Below, in pieces: positions 40,928 through 45,278 of a stretch of DNA of 45,278 nt. A program made the position numbers and the translations under genes. Position 1 is the stretch's first letter. Each line of letters starts with the position of its first letter. The DNA lies in contig CAJLWM010000010.1 of assembly GCA_905210415.1 (NCBI GenBank), positions 1-45,278 of the forward strand, given 5' to 3'. Under the pieces are notes generated by a model. That model ran no database searches. It saw only the letters and a program-made list of their open reading frames with translations, and was not told the origin of the DNA. The DNA comes from an uncultured Prevotellaceae bacterium. Lineage in GTDB: Bacteria > Bacteroidota > Bacteroidia > Bacteroidales > Muribaculaceae.

Positions 40928-42172
40928 ATGGATAACAATCAAACCGACCAACTGCTATTTACGCCTGTGAAGATTGGGCCTATCACCCTGCGCAACCGCA
41001 CCATTCGTTCGGCTGCCTTCGAGGACATGTGCTTCGACAACCGTCCGAGCCAGCAACTGCGCGACTATCACATGAGCGTGGCTGAGGGCGGAATCGGTAT
41101 GACTACTATCGCATACGCCGCCGTCACTCGCAGCGGGTTGTCGTTTGATAAGCAACTCTGGTTGCGCCCCGAAATAGTGGGCGAACTGCGTGCGCTCACC
41201 GACGAAATCCACAGCACCGGTGCTAAAGCATCTATCCAGCTCGGTCACTGCGGCAATATGTCGCACCCAAGCACCGCCGGACAGATTCCTATCTCGGCTT
41301 GCACCGGATTCAACCTCTACTCTCCCACCATAGTGCGCGGCATGCGCGACGACGAAATCCGTCAGATGGCGGTGGAATTTGGCAACGCCGTGAGACTTGC
41401 CAAGGACGCCGGTTTTGACTGCGTGGAGATTCATGCCGGGCACGGCTATCTGATAAGCCAATTCTTATCGCCATACACCAATCACCGACGCGACCGTTGG
41501 GGCGGCGACCTCAATCACCGCATGGACTTTATGCGCCTGTGCATCGACGAGGTGATGCGTGCCGCTGGCGGCGAAATAGCTGTAGTGGTGAAAACCAACA
41601 TGCGCGACGGCTTCCGTGGCGGCAACGACCTGCCTGAAGGCATAATTATCGCTCAAGAATTGGAGAAACTCGGCGTTGACGGACTTGTGCTCAGTGGCGG
41701 ATTTGTGAGCAAAGCGCCTATGTATGTGATGCGCGGCTCAATGCCTATACACACCATGACGCACTATATGGACTGCTGGTGGCTGAAATATGGCGTGCGT
41801 TTTGGCGGTGGACAACTGATGATAAAAAACGAACCATACGAAGACCTTTACTTCCTCGACGACGCGCTTGAGGTGCGCCGCAACGTGAAGTTGCCTCTCA
41901 TCTATGTGGGTGGCTGCGTGTCGCGTACTGGCATCGAGAAGGTGCTGCATAGCGGTTTTGAGGCTGTACAAATGGCTCGTGCCCTTATCAACGAACCCGA
42001 TTTTGTGAATCGAATGGCTAATGGCGAGGAACGTTGCGGTTGCGACCATGTGAACTATTGCATCGCTCGCATGTATTCAATCGACATGAAGTGCCACAAG
42101 CACTGCACCGACTTGCCTAAAAGCATCGTAAAAGAAATAGAAAATATCAAGCGAAAGAATGCCCAACAGTGA
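40928..42172 (+). CDS. Old-Yellow-Enzyme-family NADH:flavin oxidoreductase (candidate steroid 5-beta-reductase)
   Basis: The 414-residue TIM-barrel FMN enzyme begins LLFTPVKIGPITLRNRTIRSA. It has SIQLGHCGN (about 102-110), the catalytic HAGHGYLISQFLSPYTNHRRDRWGG (169-193, with Tyr174), VVVKTNMRDGF and the FMN-phosphate part AVQMARALINEP. The Cys-rich C-terminal segment (Cys370, 372, 378, 389, 392) resembles the 4Fe-4S site of 2,4-dienoyl-CoA reductase/BaiCD-type enzymes, but one usual Cys is Val375 (CDHVNYC). The second flavin/NAD domain of those enzymes is absent. It lies 33 bases after the 5-alpha-reductase homologue. Reduction of a steroid enone is the natural guess; other enones remain possible. 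Confidence 0.88.
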   Translation: MDNNQTDQLLFTPVKIGPITLRNRTIRSAAFEDMCFDNRPSQQLRDYHMSVAEGGIGMTTIAYAAVTRSGLSFDKQLWLRPEIVGELRALTDEIHSTGAKASIQLGHCGNMSHPSTAGQIPISACTGFNLYSPTIVRGMRDDEIRQMAVEFGNAVRLAKDAGFDCVEIHAGHGYLISQFLSPYTNHRRDRWGGDLNHRMDFMRLCIDEVMRAAGGEIAVVVKTNMRDGFRGGNDLPEGIIIAQELEKLGVDGLVLSGGFVSKAPMYVMRGSMPIHTMTHYMDCWWLKYGVRFGGGQLMIKNEPYEDLYFLDDALEVRRNVKLPLIYVGGCVSRTGIEKVLHSGFEAVQMARALINEPDFVNRMANGEERCGCDHVNYCIARMYSIDMKCHKHCTDLPKSIVKEIENIKRKNAQQ

Positions 42173-42233
42173 TTCGGTAATATTGCATAGCGACGTGGCA
42201 ATGACTGCTCTCGTAACCGGCGCCTCAAGCGGA
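42159..42233 (+). pseudogene. Detached N-terminus of the first short-chain dehydrogenase (frameshift)
   Basis: Starting at ATG 42159 or 42201 this frame encodes MTALVTGASSG, the first half of a Rossmann TGxxxGIG motif, then departs into nonsense and stops near 42329. The continuation (LASMGINLLMVSN) is in the next frame from about 42247. An intact SDR would have about 24 bases between the two parts; only 13 are present. The two parts therefore look like one gene broken by a deletion of about 11 bases, or by a sequencing error. Confidence 0.65.
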
Positions 42234-42255
42234 GTTCTGCCCTCAACTGGCTTCT

Positions 42256-42975
42256 ATGGGCATCAACCTGCTCATGGTGAGCAATCAGATGCAAGAACTT
42301 GCCAACGCACGCGACACCCTCGCCGCTAAATATCCCGATCAACGTTTCTGGGCTCACTACAAAGACCTTGCACACCCCGATGCTGCCGAGGAGATCTACG
42401 CTTATTGCTTGCAAAACGGCATCGTGGTGGACATTCTCATAAACAACGCCGGTATTTTTTCGTTTAAAACCATCACCGACACCACTACAGATAGGCTCAA
42501 CCTATTCATCGATTTGCACATGCGCACTGTCACACAACTCTGCCAGCGCTTCGCCATCGATATGAAGAGCCGACGTTCGGGATACATCCTCAACATGTCG
42601 TCTATGTCGTGCTGGATGCCTATGCCCGGCATTGGCATGTATGCCGCAACTAAAGCCTACATCCGCGTGTTCTCTCGTTCGCTTGCGCTCGAACTGAAAG
42701 ACTACGGCGTAGGGGTCACCGTGGCTTGCCCTGGCGGCATTGCCACCGACCTATTCGGCCTGCCGCGCAATCTGCAGCGCCTGGGCTTGAAGCTTGGCGT
42801 ACTCGCCACCCCTCAACGCTTTGTGAGCGGCGCGCTCAAACGTATGTTTAATCATAAGAAACAGTATATTAACGGATTTATTAACCGTTTGGCAATTGTA
42901 TCCGTTGCCATCCTCCCAGATAGCATGCGACTGATTGTCAAACACAAACTGCTCGATAAAAATGGAACAAAATAA
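42256..42975 (+). CDS. Short-chain dehydrogenase/reductase, N-terminally disrupted
   Basis: The 239-residue open frame holds most of an SDR: ILINNAGIF (61-69), catalytic ILNMSSMS (Ser115/116), Tyr129 and Lys133 (YAATK), then VACPGGIATDLF. The long C-terminal helix region resembles hydroxysteroid-type SDRs. The first beta strand and glycine-rich cofactor loop lie upstream in a different frame (42201-42233), so translation from base 42256 would give a protein without a proper NAD(P) site. It overlaps the OYE gene upstream (via the detached start) and the next SDR downstream by 14 bases. A 3-hydroxysteroid dehydrogenase role is inferred from the operon only. Confidence 0.75.
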   Translation: MGINLLMVSNQMQELANARDTLAAKYPDQRFWAHYKDLAHPDAAEEIYAYCLQNGIVVDILINNAGIFSFKTITDTTTDRLNLFIDLHMRTVTQLCQRFAIDMKSRRSGYILNMSSMSCWMPMPGIGMYAATKAYIRVFSRSLALELKDYGVGVTVACPGGIATDLFGLPRNLQRLGLKLGVLATPQRFVSGALKRMFNHKKQYINGFINRLAIVSVAILPDSMRLIVKHKLLDKNGTK

Positions 42976-43795
42976 ACCTCTTTATATCGTCACTGGTGCT
43001 ACTGGCGGTATCGGACGTGCCACTGCTGTGGCACTCGCCATCGAAGGCAAGGCTCTTGTTCTGGCTTGCCGTAACGTAAACACTGCTGCAATTTTTGCAC
43101 GCGAGCTCATCACTAAGACTGGCAACGAAGACATCACCGTGCTTCACCTCGACCTGTCTACTTTTGAGGGAGTCCGCACCTTTGTACGCGACCTCAAAGC
43201 GCTCAACCGCCCTGTGGAAGCGCTCGTGAACATCGCTGGCGTGATGACCCGCAAAAGCCAAATCACTGCCGACGGTTATGAGCAAGCCGTGCAGGTAAAC
43301 TACCTCGGCACTGCCCTGCTGAGCATCCTCACCGCGCCTCTCATCTCTGATGGTGGCAAGATTGTGTTCACCACTTCTCTCACACGATTGGTGAGCCACA
43401 TTCCTAACCAATTCCCTCACGAAAGCAATTTCTCGCAACTCGGCACCTACGGCCGCAGCAAGTTGGCTCTCACCATGTTTGCCATCTACCTCACCACAGT
43501 GCTTAAAACCGCTGGCATCAAGGTGGCTTGCGCCGACCCTGGCATCGTAAACACCAATATGATCACAATGAACCGCTGGTTCGACCACATCGCCGACCAT
43601 CTGTTCCGCCCATTCATCAGCACTCCTGCTCAAGGAGCTCAGGCTTTGCTTAAAGCCATCAACACCACAGAGACGGGCCTGCTCTATCACGGCGACGACG
43701 TGAAACGTTTGGTGTCGGCTCTTAAGGATAAGGACACTTTCGTGAACCTACTCAACAACACCCTGCGCATCCTCAACCGCGAGAAGAAAGCATAA
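42962..43795 (+). CDS. Short-chain dehydrogenase/reductase (retinol-dehydrogenase-like)
   Basis: The 277-residue SDR has cofactor motif TGATGGIG (11-18), CRN after the second strand (Arg at 37 suggests NADP), NIAGVM (90-95), and catalytic Ser139, Tyr163 and Lys167 (YGRSK). PGIVNTNM follows the active site. Overall it resembles the WWOX/retinol-dehydrogenase branch, whose members often use steroids or retinoids. The ATG at 42962 overlaps the upstream stop by 14 bases; a start 9 codons earlier is not needed for the fold. Last gene of the operon, followed by a hairpin. It is a candidate 3- or 17-hydroxysteroid dehydrogenase by context. Confidence 0.9.
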   Translation: MEQNKPLYIVTGATGGIGRATAVALAIEGKALVLACRNVNTAAIFARELITKTGNEDITVLHLDLSTFEGVRTFVRDLKALNRPVEALVNIAGVMTRKSQITADGYEQAVQVNYLGTALLSILTAPLISDGGKIVFTTSLTRLVSHIPNQFPHESNFSQLGTYGRSKLALTMFAIYLTTVLKTAGIKVACADPGIVNTNMITMNRWFDHIADHLFRPFISTPAQGAQALLKAINTTETGLLYHGDDVKRLVSALKDKDTFVNLLNNTLRILNREKKA

Positions 43796-43817
43796 CTCTC
43801 CCACACATAATCACCCC

Positions 43818-43857
43818 GAAGGGGCTGTGTCAACATCCGCGTTGGCACAGCCCCTTC
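43818..43857 (+). terminator. Hairpin ending the reductase operon
   Basis: A 17-bp stem with one mismatch (GAAGGGGCTGTGTCAAC / GTTGGCACAGCCCCTTC) has a 6-base loop and no proper T-run. Confidence 0.65.
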
Positions 43858-43946
43858 TTCCGTTATCCCAATTCGTAATCGTGTCAGCCAATCGGCGCGA
43901 GAAAAACCTCCGACGCACATTACCCGGGTGACACGCCCATAACCGC

Positions 43947-43984
43947 GACGCACCGATTTCGCTTCTCTGCAAAACCGGTGCGTC
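43947..43984. repeat. Inverted repeat GACGCACCG / CGGTGCGTC
   Basis: A perfect 9-bp inverted repeat with a 20-base spacer lies between the convergent reductase and pyrE operons. No T-run follows on either strand. Confidence 0.5.
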
Positions 43985-43994
43985 ACCATAAAAT

Positions 43995-44020
43995 ATAGTT
44001 TTCCCTATCGGGGAACTATT
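43995..44020 (-). terminator. Terminator-like hairpin after the pyrE operon
   Basis: On the minus strand AATAGTTCCCC … GGGAAAACTAT forms a stem with one G-A mismatch and is followed by the T-rich ATTTTATGG. Confidence 0.55.
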
Positions 44021-44029
44021 ACCAAGAGA

Positions 44030-44449
44030 TTAATACGGCAATCGGCTGAGCATCTCTGCCATCTTGTCAATGCCGTCTTCTATCTTGTTTCCCACCATCT
44101 GGCGCAAGAACATATTCAACTCTATATCCATTGCCGTCTCAATTGTGGCATTGCCATCAGCGCCTTCACCGATATTAATCGACAAACCAAATGGCACTGG
44201 CGACGACTCCGGACCAATCACAATGCGGCTTGGCGCTGTGCGCTCGGTGAAGAGCATACGCATCTCGCCCATTGGTGGCACCACAAATGATATAGAATCT
44301 TCTCCAAACTTCACCGTCTGGAGTTTTTCCTGCAATTCAGGTGGAAGATTCTTGATTTTCTCTGTCAATGCTTCGGGATGCGATAATTTCTCAAACACCT
44401 GCTCACGAGCGGCACTCACAGGGTAAACTTTACTCTTATATGTACTCAT
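44030..44449 (-). CDS. SRPBCC (START-like fold) protein
   Basis: The 139-residue soluble protein begins MSTYKSKVYPVSAAREQVFEKLSHPEALTEKIKNLPPELQ and has alternating strands (ISFVVPPMGEMRMLFTERTAPSRIVIG) and a long C-terminal helix (FLRQMVGNKIEDGIDKMAEMLSRL). This is the SRPBCC/polyketide-cyclase-like helix-grip fold with a hydrophobic cavity. The ligand is unknown. It is 15 bases downstream of pyrE on the same strand, an association seen in Bacteroidales. Although next to the steroid-type operon, it is on the opposite strand and belongs to the pyrE transcript. Confidence 0.85.
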   Translation of the reverse strand: MSTYKSKVYPVSAAREQVFEKLSHPEALTEKIKNLPPELQEKLQTVKFGEDSISFVVPPMGEMRMLFTERTAPSRIVIGPESSPVPFGLSINIGEGADGNATIETAMDIELNMFLRQMVGNKIEDGIDKMAEMLSRLPY

Positions 44450-44464
44450 GCAAAATTATTAATA

Positions 44465-45112
44465 TTACTCTTCAATCTTACGTGGCACCCAGTTAGCTGG
44501 GTCTTTGCGCCATTGTTCAAGTGTAGCGAGGTCGTCTTCGTGGATATAACCGATTTCCTTGGCTGCACCAATCATTGCAGAATAATTGCTTATGGTGAGC
44601 AACTTCACGCCTGCATCCTTAAACGCTTTCACCGAAACAGGGAATTCGTAAGTGAATATAGCCACCATACCCACTACTTCGCCACCTGCGTTGCGCACTG
44701 CTTGTGCAGCCTTCAAGCTGCTTCCGCCTGTCGACACCAAGTCTTCCACGATTACCACTTTTTGGCCTGGCTTAAGGTTTCCTTCAATCAAGTTTTCCAA
44801 ACCGTGATCCTTTGGAGACGAACGGATGTAGATATATGGCAAGCCCAATGTGTCAGCCACCAATGCGCCTTGAGCTATCGCTCCCGTAGCAACACCGGCT
44901 ATCACGTCTGCGTCGCAGAAGTTTTCCTGAATCAGGCGACAGAGTTCAACTTTAATGAATGACCTTACATCAGGATAAGACAATGTCTTACGATTGTCAG
45001 TGTAGATTGGCGAGTTCCAGCCCGATGCCCATGTGAATGGATTGTTTGGCTGAAGTTTAATTGCACTAATCTTCAATAGCTTTTCTGCGAAGATGTTATC
45101 AAGGTGTTTCAT
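44465..45112 (-). CDS. pyrE: Orotate phosphoribosyltransferase
   Basis: The 215-residue enzyme makes OMP from orotate and PRPP in pyrimidine synthesis. It shows FTWASGWNSPIYTDNRKTLSYP (26-47, orotate site), GVATGAIAQGALVA, IRSSPKDHG (flexible loop with Arg97 and Lys101) and the PRPP motif VVIVEDLVSTGGSS (119-132). Its start is the ATG at 45112. First gene of the pyrE-SRPBCC operon. Confidence 0.96.
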   Translation of the reverse strand: MKHLDNIFAEKLLKISAIKLQPNNPFTWASGWNSPIYTDNRKTLSYPDVRSFIKVELCRLIQENFCDADVIAGVATGAIAQGALVADTLGLPYIYIRSSPKDHGLENLIEGNLKPGQKVVIVEDLVSTGGSSLKAAQAVRNAGGEVVGMVAIFTYEFPVSVKAFKDAGVKLLTISNYSAMIGAAKEIGYIHEDDLATLEQWRKDPANWVPRKIEE

Positions 45113-45152
45113 GTTTTGAATTATTTTTTAAAATTATTCTGTATTCTTTCTG

Positions 45153-45160
45153 CAAAGTTA
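45153..45160 (-). promoter_or_regulatory. -7 element (TAACTTTG) of pyrE
   Basis: An exact TAnnTTTG match on the minus strand lies 40 bases before pyrE; the -33 is unclear. Another minus-strand match (TAATTTTG) lies at 45246-45253 near the window end, with no gene assignable. Confidence 0.5.
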
Positions 45161-45278
45161 GTGATTAAAAATCACACTCCTATAATTTCACAGAAATTTA
45201 TTGTGCTATTCCTCCCATACAATATGTAGAGTCCAACAGCAAGTGCAAAATTAGTAAAAGTGTTTAAAGAAACGATCT

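Noticed and set aside
44030..44449. SRPBCC protein as steroid carrier for the neighbouring operon
   Set aside because: It is convergent to that operon and only 15 bases behind pyrE, with which it is surely co-transcribed.

Overview
The window is chromosomal DNA of a gut-type Bacteroidales bacterium. The exact family is not certain; the gene set would fit Muribaculaceae or a relative. Reasons: promoters match the Bacteroidota primary-sigma pattern (TTTG, about 20 bases, TAnnTTTG); Shine-Dalgarno sequences are nearly absent; the quinone methyltransferase sits in the phoH-purC-ubiE order; and Bacteroidota-restricted families are present (DUF5683, PCMD, GLUG surface proteins, short C-terminal sorting-like domains).

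Layout. 1-1.7 kb: the 3' end of an Rhs/YD-repeat gene with an AT-rich variable tip (putative papain-like toxin) and an overlapping membrane protein that is probably its immunity partner. 1.9-3.9 kb: ECF sigma factor, a small membrane protein and two Spy/CpxP-like periplasmic proteins. 4.3-9.2 kb: parA, parB, a DUF5683 membrane protein and an MltD-like lytic transglycosylase with five LysM domains. 9.3-13.1 kb: a small WW-motif protein, a secreted Ig-like/DUF1566-like protein, and a LemA-TPM-TPM operon. 13.4-17.6 kb: pfkA, then the minus-strand phoH-purC-ubiE genes and tRNA-Phe. 17.9-21.1 kb: a TonB-receptor-like barrel protein and two unknown, possibly phage-derived small genes. 21.3-30.1 kb: a secreted M6 metalloprotease and a 2081-residue GLUG-repeat surface protein. 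30.6-35.9 kb: sufE, a POT peptide transporter, a phage-capsid-like protein with a lipoprotein-like N-terminus and its small partner, and an M28/glutaminyl-cyclase-like lipoprotein. 35.9-39.8 kb: aroQ, O-methyltransferase, rbfA and a LolC/E-type permease in one operon, then a PCMD secreted protein. 40.1-43.8 kb: a steroid 5-alpha-reductase homologue, an Old-Yellow-Enzyme reductase and two short-chain dehydrogenases. 44.0-45.1 kb: pyrE and an SRPBCC protein.

The most interesting locus is 40109-43795. Its first protein follows the vertebrate SRD5A family closely through the C-terminal half and keeps the catalytic Glu and Tyr. Followed by an enoate reductase and two dehydrogenases, it looks like an operon for reducing 3-oxo-delta-4 steroids or bile acids. 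The first dehydrogenase appears frameshifted in its Rossmann motif. Other points of note are an isolated capsid-like gene predicted to be membrane-anchored, a three-copy 180-bp palindromic intergenic repeat family, and the Rhs toxin/immunity pair. Family assignments rest on reading the sequence; no database search was run.
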